From positions 1 to 44,220 of the forward strand of contig JANQNZ010000183.1 of the NCBI GenBank assembly GCA_028279315.1: DNA of 44,220 bases. The letters are read 5' to 3'. Below are positions 24,398-33,732 of this stretch, one piece after another. The translations under genes and the position numbers were made by a program. The notes beneath the pieces were generated by a model that made no database searches, was not told the DNA's origin, and was given only the letters and a program-made list of their open reading frames with translations. Position 1 is the first letter of the stretch; every line of letters begins with the position of its first letter. This DNA is from Rhodophyticola sp. (GTDB lineage: Bacteria; Pseudomonadota; Alphaproteobacteria; Rhodobacterales; Rhodobacteraceae).

Positions 24398-25602
24398 GCG
24401 CCGCGGAGCGTCTGCAAGCCGCGGTCGATCAAGATGTCATCGGGCAGTCCGGCCAGCTCCAGCGCTGGCGGGCCGCCGTTGAAGGCCATGAGCACCGGCA
24501 CATCCAGGATCGCGGCCAGATTGAGCCATTGGTTGAACTGGCCGCGCGGCAAGCCGGTTTCGGGCGTCAGAATCCAATTGGCGTCGGTGTCCCAGAAGAC
24601 CTCATCGAATTGCAGATAAAGCTTATCAAGCGTGCCCATGCCAAGCCGCGCAATGGCGGTCCGTTTCGCCTCGGGCAACTCCGGATCAAACCGCAGCGTT
24701 CCGGCCTTTAGAACCCCAAGCGGCACGGTGACGAGAACGGCGTCAAACGTCTCCTCCTCGCCGCCAAGGTCCAGGGTCACGCCGGTCTGGCTGTGACGGA
24801 CGGCGCGAACGGTGGTCGACAGACGGGTGGAGTAAGCCCCCTGGAGCCCCCGCAAGACCTGATCATAGCCGCCGGGCAGGACCACATCAGCGCCATCGTA
24901 ATCTTCGACAAACACATAAGCGCTGGCATTGACCTGGCTGAAATCGGCGCCGGCGTTGTGTTGAACCGAGATGACATTATCCATCCAAGACGGCAGGTCT
25001 CTCTCGGCGATCTCGCGCCCGTCACGCCCACGCGCAATCGCGGTTTCAAAGGTCTCGACACGGGGCAGGGTCAGCCCATCGGCCAGGCGCGTCAGCGGGT
25101 TCCCATCAGTCCCATGGATCCAGCTTGCCGCGAGATCGAGCGGCAAACCGAGGCTCCGATCCGTCCAAAGCCGTCCGCCGATCCGGTCTCGCGCCTCAAA
25201 GACGGTGACCTCGCGCCCCGCCTCGGTCAGCCTCTGCGCGGCGACCAAACCGGCAATGCCAGCGCCGATGATGGCCACGCGCGTGGCATCGGTTTCGCTG
25301 ATCTGGTCGGCAGCGACACCACCGGACTCGTACGCGGCATGGACCGTCGCCGCCCGGGGTGCAAAAGCCGCTTCGCCCGCAAAGAACAGGCTGCCGCCCA
25401 CCGGTGCCGCCAGGCTCGCGTGATCCCGCCTGCGCGACCCCCGCGCGACATAAGAATAAGAGCCGAAGCTATAGGGATCGCGGCTCCAATTCGTTCGCAG
25501 ATACCCCCTCAGCGCGGCAGGCGTTGCGCTGGCGCCGCCCCAAGGCAGAAAGCTCGAGAGCAATCCGCCGCTGATGATGCCAAACGATGTGCGCCGATCC
25601 AT
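24385..25602 (-). CDS. Flavin amine oxidase-like protein with permuted domain order
   Basis: A 405-residue FAD-dependent protein. The N-terminus MDRRTSFGIISGGLLSSFLP looks like a twin-arginine signal. Residues 39-98 (WSRDPYSFGSYSYVARG, then LFFAGEAAFAPRAATVHAAY) correspond to the C-terminal part of ordinary monoamine/polyamine oxidases, where FAGEA contacts FAD. Only afterwards comes the usual N-terminal Rossmann motif, VAIIGAGIAGLVAAQ (110-124), with EARDRIGGRLWT. The protein then ends at LQTLRGAYPA, just where a normal enzyme would continue into the segment found here at the N-terminus. This indicates a circular permutation. Substrate unknown, perhaps a polyamine or other amine. Confidence 0.85.
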   Translation of the reverse strand: MDRRTSFGIISGGLLSSFLPWGGASATPAALRGYLRTNWSRDPYSFGSYSYVARGSRRRDHASLAAPVGGSLFFAGEAAFAPRAATVHAAYESGGVAADQISETDATRVAIIGAGIAGLVAAQRLTEAGREVTVFEARDRIGGRLWTDRSLGLPLDLAASWIHGTDGNPLTRLADGLTLPRVETFETAIARGRDGREIAERDLPSWMDNVISVQHNAGADFSQVNASAYVFVEDYDGADVVLPGGYDQVLRGLQGAYSTRLSTTVRAVRHSQTGVTLDLGGEEETFDAVLVTVPLGVLKAGTLRFDPELPEAKRTAIARLGMGTLDKLYLQFDEVFWDTDANWILTPETGLPRGQFNQWLNLAAILDVPVLMAFNGGPPALELAGLPDDILIDRGLQTLRGAYPA

Positions 25603-25670
25603 ACCCCTCACCCTAACGGCGTCACCGCCGCCACCTTTACCGCACCCTACCGCATTTGATGCGGTTTCCG

Positions 25671-26090
25671 TTAAAGCACCATATGCCGCGCCCGTGCGCC
25701 GCGTTCGATCGCCGCCGCATGCAAACGGTCGATATCGAACTGATACCGGATTTCCATCAGGAATTGCAGCTCGGTCTGGCGCAGCATCCCGTCCGCCGCA
25801 GCAACCTCACAGGCCAGCGCATAGGCCGTCTCATAAAGCCGCTCGGGCAACGCCTCCTTGATCAGCCCGAACAGTGCATCGATCCCGTCTTCGTCTTCGA
25901 AGAGCTCAAACACCGTCTGCGAGACGGTCTTCATCCGGTCGGTGTCATAGCCCGCGAAGACCGGCAGGTGATTGACCTGCTCTTGCATCGACAGAAGTTC
26001 CGCCGTGCGGATGTTCTCATCCGACACCGAGATGGCGACCATGATCGCAACCAGCGCGTCCTGCGCGGAAAGGGACATCTGATCGGTCAC
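25671..26090 (-). CDS. TerB family tellurite-resistance-like protein
   Basis: A 139-residue all-helical protein resembling the TerB/DjlA N-terminal metal-binding fold. It has two acidic helical repeats (VAISVSDENIRTAELLSMQ and ACEVAAADGMLRQTELQFL), the second with the DG-x-x-x-x-E arrangement common in TerB. A GTG start at 26090 is chosen because AGGAGG lies seven bases upstream; the next ATG is 12 bases further on. TerB-like proteins are linked to stress and envelope functions. Divergent from lysK. Confidence 0.8.
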   Translation of the reverse strand: MTDQMSLSAQDALVAIMVAISVSDENIRTAELLSMQEQVNHLPVFAGYDTDRMKTVSQTVFELFEDEDGIDALFGLIKEALPERLYETAYALACEVAAADGMLRQTELQFLMEIRYQFDIDRLHAAAIERGARARHMVL

Positions 26091-26207
26091 CGGGGGGCCT
26101 CCTTCTTCGGGTCGGGTTTGAGGTGGGAATTTATTGACCCCGGCGGGCCGCCGCAATAGGTGCGGGGCGGCGCGCGGCGTGGTGCCGCGTGTGACCCTAG
26201 GAAATGG

Positions 26208-27797
26208 ATGACGACGATGTCGGATCTGCGTGACGTTGCGATAAGCTCGAAAGCCTGGCCTTTTGAAGAGGCGCGGCGGCTTGTGAAACGTTACCAGAAG
26301 ACGCCGCCCGAAAAGGGGTATGTCCTCTTCGAGACCGGCTATGGCCCCTCGGGCCTGCCCCATATCGGCACCTTTGGCGAGGTCGCGCGCACCACCATGG
26401 TGCGCCGGGCCTTTGAGGTGATCTCAGACATCCCCACCCGGCTGATCTGTTTTTCTGACGATATGGATGGGCTGAGGAAAGTGCCGGGGAATATCCCGAA
26501 CCAAGAGCAGATGGCTGAGGACCTGCATCTGCCCCTGACCCGCGTCCGCGACCCGTTTGGCACCCATGAGAGCTTCGGCGCCCATAACAACGCGCGGTTA
26601 AACGCGTTTCTGGACAGTTTCGGGTTCGAGTATGAGTTCATCTCCTCCACCGACTATTACCGCGCCGGTCGGTTTGATGAGATGCTGCTGACCGCGTTGG
26701 AGCGTTTCGACAAAATCCTCGACATCATGCTGCCGACATTGGGGGAGGAGCGCCGCGCGACCTATTCCCCCTTCCTGCCGGTCAGCCCGAAGACGGGCCA
26801 TGTGCTGCAAGTGCCGACGCTGGAGCGGAACACCGCCAAAGGCACAATTGTCTACGCGGAACCCGATGGCGAACGGGTCGAAGTGCCCGTCACCGGCGGC
26901 CATGTGAAAATGCAGTGGAAGCCCGATTGGGCGATGCGATGGGCGGCTTTGGGCGTCGATTATGAGATGTCCGGCAAAGACCTGATCGACTCAGTCACGC
27001 AAGCCACGAAAATCTGCCGCGCCCTTGGCCGAACCCCGCCTGAGACGCTGACCTATGAGCTTTTCAACGATGAGCAAGGGCAGAAAATCTCCAAATCGAA
27101 AGGCAATGGCCTCTCGATGGAGGAATGGCTCAGCTATGCCGCGCCCGAAAGCCTGCAATACTTTATGTATCAGAAGCCGAAGACGGCGAAGCGGCTCTAT
27201 TTCGACGTGATCCCGAAAGCAGTTGATGAGTATCACCAGCAGCTTCGCGCCTATGGTGGGCAGGACGCGGGCCAAAGGCTCAACAACCCGGTCTTCCATA
27301 TCCATGGGCATAATGTGCCCGCCTCCAATATGGTGGTCAGCTTCGCGATGCTGCTGAACCTCGCCTCGGTCGCCCATGCTGAGGATAAAGAGGCGCTGTG
27401 GGGCTTCATCCGCCGCTATGCGCCGGAGGCGAGCCCCGAGACGCATCCCGATCTCGATCAGGCGGCGGGCTTCGCGGTGAGCTATTACAATGACTTCGTG
27501 AAGCCTGAGAAGGTGTTCCGCGCCGCTGATGAGAAGGAGGCCGCGGCGATGCGCGATCTGGCTGACCGGCTTCGCGCCTATGACGGGCCGGTCGAGGATG
27601 AAGCGCTGCAAACCCTGGTCTTCGCGGTCGGCAAGGATCACGGGTTCGAGCCGCTCCGCGACTGGTTCAAAGCGCTTTATGGGGTGCTGATGGGCGCCTC
27701 CCAAGGCCCGCGCTTTGGTGGCTTCATCGCGCTTTATGGGGTCAAAGAGACGATCCAGCTCATTGAGGATGGGCTGGCCGGCAAACTGTCCGCTTGA
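26208..27797 (+). CDS. lysK: Lysine--tRNA ligase, class I
   Basis: A 529-residue class I LysRS, the archaeal-type enzyme also used by alphaproteobacteria instead of class II LysS. The HIGH motif is [11 protein letters not shown] and the KMSKS loop is [10 protein letters not shown]. Start [10 protein letters not shown] at 26208 follows an AGGAA ribosome site. Class I and class II enzymes are unrelated, so the call is unambiguous from the motifs. Divergent from the TerB-like gene by 117 bp. Confidence 0.96.
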   Translation: MTTMSDLRDVAISSKAWPFEEARRLVKRYQKTPPEKGYVLFETGYGPSGLPHIGTFGEVARTTMVRRAFEVISDIPTRLICFSDDMDGLRKVPGNIPNQEQMAEDLHLPLTRVRDPFGTHESFGAHNNARLNAFLDSFGFEYEFISSTDYYRAGRFDEMLLTALERFDKILDIMLPTLGEERRATYSPFLPVSPKTGHVLQVPTLERNTAKGTIVYAEPDGERVEVPVTGGHVKMQWKPDWAMRWAALGVDYEMSGKDLIDSVTQATKICRALGRTPPETLTYELFNDEQGQKISKSKGNGLSMEEWLSYAAPESLQYFMYQKPKTAKRLYFDVIPKAVDEYHQQLRAYGGQDAGQRLNNPVFHIHGHNVPASNMVVSFAMLLNLASVAHAEDKEALWGFIRRYAPEASPETHPDLDQAAGFAVSYYNDFVKPEKVFRAADEKEAAAMRDLADRLRAYDGPVEDEALQTLVFAVGKDHGFEPLRDWFKALYGVLMGASQGPRFGGFIALYGVKETIQLIEDGLAGKLSA

Positions 27798-27878
27798 GAT
27801 GCATCATGGTGGGCGGCGGTTTGACCGCCCCGGCCATTGGGCTACCGTTTCCCTCACGTGATGAGCGGAGGATGCCGG

Positions 27879-28292
27879 ATGCGCGGATTTGTTTTGGCAA
27901 TGGCGATGATGGTGAGCGGCCTCGCCGCGCAGGCGCAAGAACAGCTCGCGCCCAACCCCGATATCGAAGCCACGATCCAAAGCCAGTTCGAGGCGTTCCT
28001 GGCCGACGACATCGACACCGCCTGGCAATTCGCCAGCCCCAATATCCAACGCCTGTTCCAGACCCCGGAGAATTTCGGGCGCATGGTCGAAGAGGGCTAC
28101 CCGATGGTCTGGCGGCCCGGCCAAATCGACTATCTCGATTTGCAGACCTTGGGCGGGCTGATCGTCCAGCGCGTCCAGGTGATCGACCGGCAAGGCCGGG
28201 CCCATATCCTCGGCTATCAGATGGTCGAAACCGAGACCGGGTGGCAGATCAACGGCGTCCGTATCCTGCGCGCGCCCGCGATTGGGGCGTGA
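27879..28292 (+). CDS. DUF4864 domain-containing secreted protein
   Basis: A 137-residue protein with a Sec signal (MRGFVLAMAMMVSGLAAQAQ). The mature domain starts with IEATIQSQFEAFLADDIDTAWQFASPNIQRLF and continues with YPMVWRP, which match the DUF4864 family, an NTF2-like periplasmic fold of unknown role. GGAGG six bases upstream sets the start. It follows lysK by 81 bp and may be co-transcribed. Confidence 0.88.
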   Translation: MRGFVLAMAMMVSGLAAQAQEQLAPNPDIEATIQSQFEAFLADDIDTAWQFASPNIQRLFQTPENFGRMVEEGYPMVWRPGQIDYLDLQTLGGLIVQRVQVIDRQGRAHILGYQMVETETGWQINGVRILRAPAIGA

Positions 28293-28335
28293 GGGCAGAT
28301 AAGGGTCGTCCCAATTCCGCACCATTTGTCTTTGC

Positions 28336-28362
28336 TTCCCAAATACCTCCCGCCGGAGGCAT
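28336..28362 (+). repeat. Dispersed 27-nt motif, copy 2
   Basis: ttcccaaatacctcccgccg followed by gaggcat, the second copy of the motif at 7935-7961. It lies 43 bp after the DUF4864 stop. The rest of 28293-28581 shows a short AT-richer stretch with repeated ttaacct/ttaagac-like words but no gene. Confidence 0.6.
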
Positions 28363-28581
28363 CGCGGGCCGAGGAGGGCTCCGGAGGAGCGTGACGAGGC
28401 CCGCTCCCCCGCCGTTAAACCTGCCTTAACCTTTCTCCGCTAAGGCTTAAGACGTATCCGGCTCGTATTGGGCTGGGATTTCCTGACATTTGAACAATCG
28501 AGGTCGCCTTTCAGGGCCCTTGTCTTGGCTCCGTTGGGCCAGGACGCGTGCCAGCGCCGTGCGCGGAGAAAGGGTTTTGAC

Positions 28582-30876
28582 ATGAATAAGGTGATCACCG
28601 ACGGGCTGGTGCTGATGCCGCCTGAGTTTAGCGAGGGCTTGGGCGTCTGGTCGCGCGAGGATGGCACGCCCGGCACCGACACCTATGCCACCGCGCCCAA
28701 TGCCGCGCTGGTCACCGCCGACCCGGATTTCGGCACCTGCCTCGAAATTCTGAAAACCGAAAGCGTGACGCGGGTGCGCTTCATGGGCGAAACCCCGATG
28801 CTGCCGGGGATGTATCTGCGCATCACGGCGCGGGTGAAGGCCATGGCGGGCACGTTGCCTGGTGCGCGGGTTGGTGCTTGGGCCGGGGATGCCTCAAACA
28901 ACAACGTGTCCGGCGCACCGCAGACGGGGCCTTCGACCACACTCACCGACTATGGCGATGTCGAGACGATCTCGGCCATAGTCGGTCTCGGTGACCGGGG
29001 CGGCGTCGATATGGCCTGGGGTGAGACCGCGGTTTACGGCCATTTTGGCATCGATCTGACCGGCCCCAATGGCGGTACGATCCGGGTCGAGAGCATTCGC
29101 GTCGAAGACATCACCCATGTCTTCCACCGCAAGCTGATGGATTGGGTCGATGTGAAGGATTTCGGCGCGATTGGCGATGGCACCACCGATGACCGCGCCG
29201 CGTTCCTGGCCGCTGATGCCGCCGCCGCGGGGCGTGAAGTTCTGATCTCCGAAGGCACCTTCCGCATCGGTGGGAACCTGACGATGAACAGCCCCGTCCG
29301 GTTCCAAGGTACGCTGGTGATGGCCGATACCGACCGGCTGGCGCTCACCAAGAACTTCGACCTGAAAGCCTATGCGGAGGCCTTTGGCGACGACGTGCAG
29401 GGCCTGAAGAAAGGCCTGCAAACGCTCTTTAACCAATCGGACCATGAAGCCTTCGACATGGGGGGGCGGCGGGTGCTGCTGACCGAGCCTTTGGATGTCC
29501 AGGCCGCGGTCGACAACAAGAACACCTTCGCCAACCGCCGGGTCCTCAGAAACGGGCAGATCGCGGCGGCGGACAGCACGGGTTGGGACGATGACGTCTG
29601 GACCTCTTCCGGCACCTGGAACGTCTCGAACCCGTCTGAGCTGTCTAACGTCTCCAACGTTGCGAATATCGAGATCGGGTCGCTGGTGACCGCGCCGCAG
29701 AAAGTGGGGCGAGAGGTCTATGTCTCGGGCAAAAACGTGGCCGCCGGAAAGGTGTTCTTGTCGAGCCCCTTGAACGTGCCGCCGCAAACTCAGACCTATG
29801 AGTTCCGGCGCTTCAAATATCTGCTCGATTTCATCGGGTTCGAGAACCTGCAGCGCTTTGTGGTCAGCAATGTGGAGTTCCTCTGCTCCGGCCGCTCCAG
29901 CGCGCTGATGCTGCCGATCAACGGGTTGGTGTTCCAAATCCAGGACTGTTTCTTCACCGGGCCGAAAGACCGCGGCATTACCTCGGCCGATAGCGGTTGC
30001 CAGGGGATGCAGATTGACCGCTGCCAGTTCCTGTCGAACGAGCAGGCGGCGCTGGCCCAGAACCGGGTGACGATCTGCCTGAACGTGAACCGCAACGACC
30101 CCAAGATCCGCAACAACCGCGCGGTCCGTTTCAAGCATTTCGCGGTGCTTGGCGGCTCCGGCAACATGATCATCGGGAACCATTATTTCCAAGGCGATAC
30201 GGCGACGGACGGGTTGCGGACCGCGGGGATTGTGTTGACCAACACCAATGTCAAATCGACAATCACCGGCAATTATATCGACAACAACTTCCTGGAATGG
30301 GTGAACGAGCATGACCCGGCGCCCGAGATGCAGGGGGAGCTCAGCTTTGGCGGGCTGACGATCAACGGCAATATCTTCACCTCAAACGGGGCCGCGCCGT
30401 GGATCAAATTCATCGTCATCAAGCCGATGGGACCGAACCATTACATCAACGGCCTCTCGATTTGTGACAATGTGTTCAAACAGTTGAACGGCCAGGCGCT
30501 GGAGAGTGTCGATGGTGTGGACGAAAGTGTGGCGGAACTGGATACCAGCCGGACGCGGTCGTTCCTGATGCAGGGCAACACCTTCCACGGGATCATCAAG
30601 GATTCGCAAAATCCGATCACCATGGAGATGACCGAGAACACCGCGATGCAGGTGTGGGAGCAGGATTTGCGCGGTTGGCTGCCCTTTGAGGGGGAGGCGC
30701 GCGTGGTCTCTGGCGTCGTGCCCGAAGGCGCGATCCGCAATGCCTCTAATGTGGCGGTCTATACAATGCCCTTTGCCACCACGCGTCACGGGGTTGGGCG
30801 GGGGTCGATCCGCCTGAACTGGTCACAGCCGGTGCGGGGGTCGGTGCAACTGACCGCGCGGTCCGATACGCCGTAA
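28582..30876 (+). CDS. Pectate-lyase-like beta-helix protein (GH28-related)
   Basis: A 764-residue protein. After an N-terminal beta-rich module (about 1-190), WVDVKDFGAIGDGTTDDRAA begins a right-handed beta-helix domain of the pectate_lyase_3/GH28-related type, a start seen in polysaccharide lyases and phage tailspikes. Repeated short strands with Asn ladders follow (ITGNYIDNNF, INGNIFTSNG, ICDNVFKQ). There is no signal peptide, so export may use another route or the protein may be cytoplasmic. It stands alone. Catalytic residues cannot be assigned by eye; a polysaccharide-binding or processing role is likely but unproven. Confidence 0.75.
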   Translation: MNKVITDGLVLMPPEFSEGLGVWSREDGTPGTDTYATAPNAALVTADPDFGTCLEILKTESVTRVRFMGETPMLPGMYLRITARVKAMAGTLPGARVGAWAGDASNNNVSGAPQTGPSTTLTDYGDVETISAIVGLGDRGGVDMAWGETAVYGHFGIDLTGPNGGTIRVESIRVEDITHVFHRKLMDWVDVKDFGAIGDGTTDDRAAFLAADAAAAGREVLISEGTFRIGGNLTMNSPVRFQGTLVMADTDRLALTKNFDLKAYAEAFGDDVQGLKKGLQTLFNQSDHEAFDMGGRRVLLTEPLDVQAAVDNKNTFANRRVLRNGQIAAADSTGWDDDVWTSSGTWNVSNPSELSNVSNVANIEIGSLVTAPQKVGREVYVSGKNVAAGKVFLSSPLNVPPQTQTYEFRRFKYLLDFIGFENLQRFVVSNVEFLCSGRSSALMLPINGLVFQIQDCFFTGPKDRGITSADSGCQGMQIDRCQFLSNEQAALAQNRVTICLNVNRNDPKIRNNRAVRFKHFAVLGGSGNMIIGNHYFQGDTATDGLRTAGIVLTNTNVKSTITGNYIDNNFLEWVNEHDPAPEMQGELSFGGLTINGNIFTSNGAAPWIKFIVIKPMGPNHYINGLSICDNVFKQLNGQALESVDGVDESVAELDTSRTRSFLMQGNTFHGIIKDSQNPITMEMTENTAMQVWEQDLRGWLPFEGEARVVSGVVPEGAIRNASNVAVYTMPFATTRHGVGRGSIRLNWSQPVRGSVQLTARSDTP

Positions 30877-30992
30877 GGGCTTGGGCCGACTGTAATTTCA
30901 AGGGACCTCCGGGGTGAGCTGAATGGCGCCTCGGGGGTTGTCTTGTCCGGGACGCATCCTAGGCTTGGCGGGATGCCGAATGAGGGGCCGTC

Positions 30993-31469
30993 GTGACTGA
31001 TCTGCCAGAGGAAAATGTGGAGGCTTACCCGCGCCCACCCCGGCTGGAGCCGGTCCCGCAGCGGCTGATGGTGCGCTTAGGCGGTGAGATCGTCGCGGAT
31101 ACCGAAGCGGGGTTACGTGTTCTCGAAACCTATCACGCGCCGACCTATTACATTCCACCCGCTGACGTGGCGCCGGGCGCCCTGACGCCCGCACCGGGGG
31201 CCAGTTATTGCGAATGGAAAGGCGCCGCGCGGTATTGGACTGTGCGGGGTGGGGATGAGATCAGGAAACGGGCGGCTTGGAGTTACGACGATCCAACTGC
31301 CGATTTTGTCGCTCTTGCGGGGTATCTTGCCTTCTATGCCGGGCAGATGGAGGCCTGTTTTGTGGGCGACACCCAAGTCATCCCGCAGCCCGGGGATTTC
31401 TATGGTGGCTGGGTCACGCCCAATCTGCGCGGCGCGATCAAAGGCGCGCCGGGGACGCGGCATTGGTAA
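30993..31469 (+). CDS. DUF427 domain-containing protein
   Basis: A 158-residue DUF427 protein. Typical stretches are the VRLGGEIVADTEAGLRVLETYHAPTYYIPPADV segment and YCEWKGAARYWTV, with AAWSYDDPT and FYGGWVTPNLRGAIKG in the second half. The start is GTG at 30993. The family forms small beta-tent-like folds with no confirmed activity. Cytoplasmic. Convergent with the flavin-binding gene that follows. Confidence 0.9.
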   Translation: MTDLPEENVEAYPRPPRLEPVPQRLMVRLGGEIVADTEAGLRVLETYHAPTYYIPPADVAPGALTPAPGASYCEWKGAARYWTVRGGDEIRKRAAWSYDDPTADFVALAGYLAFYAGQMEACFVGDTQVIPQPGDFYGGWVTPNLRGAIKGAPGTRHW

Positions 31470-31475
31470 GGGGTG

Positions 31476-31952
31476 TCAGGGCTGAAGGTCCTCGGGGCTG
31501 AGCACAAAAGCCTTGCCAAACCCGCCATTCAGAAACGCCTTGATCACGGTGAACCGGTAGAGCCGGAAATCCGCGAAATCATAGTAAAGCTGCGCCTTCG
31601 GATAGGCGCTCAGATAGTGGTCTTTCAACGCCGCTTTGTCCGCCTCTTCGGCGATGCATTGTAAGGTGACTCGCGGGTGGGTCAGCGGATCGCCTTTTGC
31701 GCCCGGCTCTCCTAGGAGCAGCGAACAGGCGGGGTTGGCCTTGAGGGCGACCGTGTGCTGCGACAGGTCCGAGATGAGCGTGAGCGGCAGGCCCCCCGGA
31801 CCTGGCACCACCGCGATCCGGGTCACCATCGGCGCGCCGCTGTCCGGGTCCGTCACGCCTAGGGCACCGAACCGGGCCTGGGCGATGAGGTCCCAGGCCA
31901 GGCGGCGCGCCTCATCATCCGTCTCGCGGATCGGGTTGGGTTTCTCTGCCAT
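31476..31952 (-). CDS. HugZ-like pyridoxamine 5'-phosphate oxidase-fold protein
   Basis: A 158-residue protein with the split-barrel flavin-binding fold. RFGALGVTDPDSGAPMVTRIAVVPG and the LISDLSQHTVALKANPACSLLLGEP segment are typical of the HugZ/PNPOx-like family, which includes heme-utilisation and FMN-binding proteins. Start at 31952 (MAEKPNPIRE) leaves 95 bp to the divergent gene. Substrate not certain. Confidence 0.85.
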   Translation of the reverse strand: MAEKPNPIRETDDEARRLAWDLIAQARFGALGVTDPDSGAPMVTRIAVVPGPGGLPLTLISDLSQHTVALKANPACSLLLGEPGAKGDPLTHPRVTLQCIAEEADKAALKDHYLSAYPKAQLYYDFADFRLYRFTVIKAFLNGGFGKAFVLSPEDLQP

Positions 31953-32047
31953 GGCCCCCGCATAACATGGGTCTGGGCGCGGCTGGAATGGGAGGTGTTG
32001 CGATCTCCTCCACTTGCACCGGCCCACAGGCCGATCTAGGCACGGGC

Positions 32048-32887
32048 ATGGAAAGCGGTGAGCTTCAAGATGCCGTGCGCGCGGCCTTGGCCGATCGGGG
32101 GGAGCCGGTCAGCAAACTCGGCTATTTCTGCGCCCCGTTTCGGCCCGAAAGCGGGCCCTTGGCCGACCAAGTTGTGAAGACGTATCGCGGCGGGCGGGAT
32201 CGGGAGCTTCTGGAGCGCCTGGGGGAGCGTCACGACGCCTATCTCGCCTGTCTGTTAGAGGCGGGCGTCCGGGTGCCGGAGACGCAGTTCCTTCTCCTTG
32301 AGGAGGCGGGCGGCTGGCGTCCGGTGATCCTGCAAGATGCGCTGCCGCCCGAGACGATGCTGCGCCCGCAGATCGAGGCCGCTGGCCCCGATCATCTGGT
32401 TCAGCTTTTGGAAGAGGCCGCGCGCTCGATTGCCGATTTCTGGCAGGCCGTGGCCGACCGGCCCGAGCGGATCGGCTACCACCCCTCGATCCGGAATTTC
32501 GCGCGGGATGAGGGCGGCATGATCTTCTTCGACACCTTCCCGCCGCTCATCAGCTATTCGCGGGCGGAGATGGGGCAGCTTTTGCTCCGCTTCTCGGAAT
32601 CCAGCCTGATCCGCGGGCTGGGGCCGCTTTTGCCCGGGCGGATCCGGGCGATCCAAGACGAATGGTATTCGCCCGCGGGAACCGTTGTCGGCTTGATCGG
32701 CAGCGCGGTGCGGCTGAGGCCGGACGACCGGGAGGCGATCCTGACCTGGGCGCGGGGCTTTGCCGAGACGCTGCCTGGCGACATGCGGGCCGAGGTCTTG
32801 GCCGAGCTTGACGCCCCGCCCCGCCTGCCCGCGATCTGGACCGCGACGCGGCGGATCTTGGGGCTGGAAGGCAAACCCAATGTCTGA
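32048..32887 (+). CDS. DUF6206-like kinase-fold protein
   Basis: A 279-residue soluble protein. VVKTYRGGRDRELLERLGERHDAYLACLLEAGVRVPE resembles the N-lobe of protein-kinase-like folds, and MIFFDTFPPLIS could be the metal-binding Asp region (DFG-like). Overall it resembles DUF6206 family proteins, but I cannot confirm this by eye. Start 32048 is preferred over the longer frame, whose extra N-terminal residues look non-coding. Its stop overlaps trmL by 8 bp, so the two are co-transcribed. Confidence 0.6.
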   Translation: MESGELQDAVRAALADRGEPVSKLGYFCAPFRPESGPLADQVVKTYRGGRDRELLERLGERHDAYLACLLEAGVRVPETQFLLLEEAGGWRPVILQDALPPETMLRPQIEAAGPDHLVQLLEEAARSIADFWQAVADRPERIGYHPSIRNFARDEGGMIFFDTFPPLISYSRAEMGQLLLRFSESSLIRGLGPLLPGRIRAIQDEWYSPAGTVVGLIGSAVRLRPDDREAILTWARGFAETLPGDMRAEVLAELDAPPRLPAIWTATRRILGLEGKPNV

Positions 32888-33353
32888 GCCCACCATGAAG
32901 GTGGTGCTGGTCACGCCGGAGATCCCCGGCAATACCGGCACCATCGGGCGGACCTGCGTGGCGCTGGACCTGGAGTTGATCCTGATCAAGCCTTACGGCT
33001 TTGATATCTCAGAGAAATCCGTGCGGCGCGCGGGGCTGGATTATTGGCAGCATGTGCGCCTCAGCGAATTTGACAGCTGGCCCGATTTCCTGAGCGCGCG
33101 TCAACCGCGCCCCGATCAACTCTTCTTCTTCGAAGACGATGGCGGGTCCAGTGTCTATGACCCGGACTATCCGCCCGACGCCTACCTGGTGTTCGGGCGG
33201 GAGACCAAAGGGCTGCAACCGGAGATTTTAGACGGCCAGGCGGATCGCGTGTTTCATCTGCCCATGCGTTCACCCCACATCCGCTCCCTCAATCTCGCCA
33301 ATGCTGCGACGGCTGTTGTCTATCAGGCGATGCGGCGGCAGTTGGGCGGATAA
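32880..33353 (+). CDS. trmL: tRNA (cytidine(34)-2'-O)-methyltransferase
   Basis: A 157-residue SPOUT methyltransferase that methylates the wobble base of tRNA-Leu. Signatures are VLVTPEIPGNTGTIGRTC, LIKPYGFDISEKSVRRAGLDYW, LVFGRETKGL and the knot region MRSPHIRSLNLANAATAVVYQA. All are at normal spacing. The start overlaps the preceding gene by 8 bp. Confidence 0.95.
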   Translation: MSEPTMKVVLVTPEIPGNTGTIGRTCVALDLELILIKPYGFDISEKSVRRAGLDYWQHVRLSEFDSWPDFLSARQPRPDQLFFFEDDGGSSVYDPDYPPDAYLVFGRETKGLQPEILDGQADRVFHLPMRSPHIRSLNLANAATAVVYQAMRRQLGG

Positions 33354-33402
33354 GGGCACCCGTGCTAGCATCGCCCTCGCGCGCCGAAAAAGGGAGAGCC
33401 AG

Positions 33403-33726
33403 ATGCCATCCATCCAAACCGGGGCGGCGCTTCAGACCGTCCTGACCACATTCGAGACCAATCCCGGCAATTGCCCGCTTCTGATCGAACGGCTGACGGC
33501 GGCTTATGCGGAGTTCATCTCGCACCAGCCGGGGTTCATCGCTGCGGGGCTTCATGTGAATGATGCGCAGACCCGGGTGGCCAACTACTCCCAATGGGAC
33601 CGGCGTGAAGATTTCCAGGCGATGTTGAGGACCGAGGAAATGATCACGCGGAACCGCGAGATCAACGAGTTGTGCCGCAGTTTTGAGCCGGTCATGTATG
33701 ACGTGGCGGCGGTTTTTGACAGGTAG
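33403..33726 (+). CDS. ABM-fold (antibiotic biosynthesis monooxygenase-like) protein
   Basis: A 107-residue dimeric alpha-beta-barrel protein. FETNPGNCPLLIERLTAAYAEFISHQPGFIAAGLHVN and VANYSQWDRREDFQAML match the ABM pattern. Family members include small quinone-forming monooxygenases and heme-degrading enzymes, but many are uncharacterised. AGGGAGAG ribosome site upstream of ATG 33403. Confidence 0.85.
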   Translation: MPSIQTGAALQTVLTTFETNPGNCPLLIERLTAAYAEFISHQPGFIAAGLHVNDAQTRVANYSQWDRREDFQAMLRTEEMITRNREINELCRSFEPVMYDVAAVFDR

Positions 33727-33732
33727 GGCATT

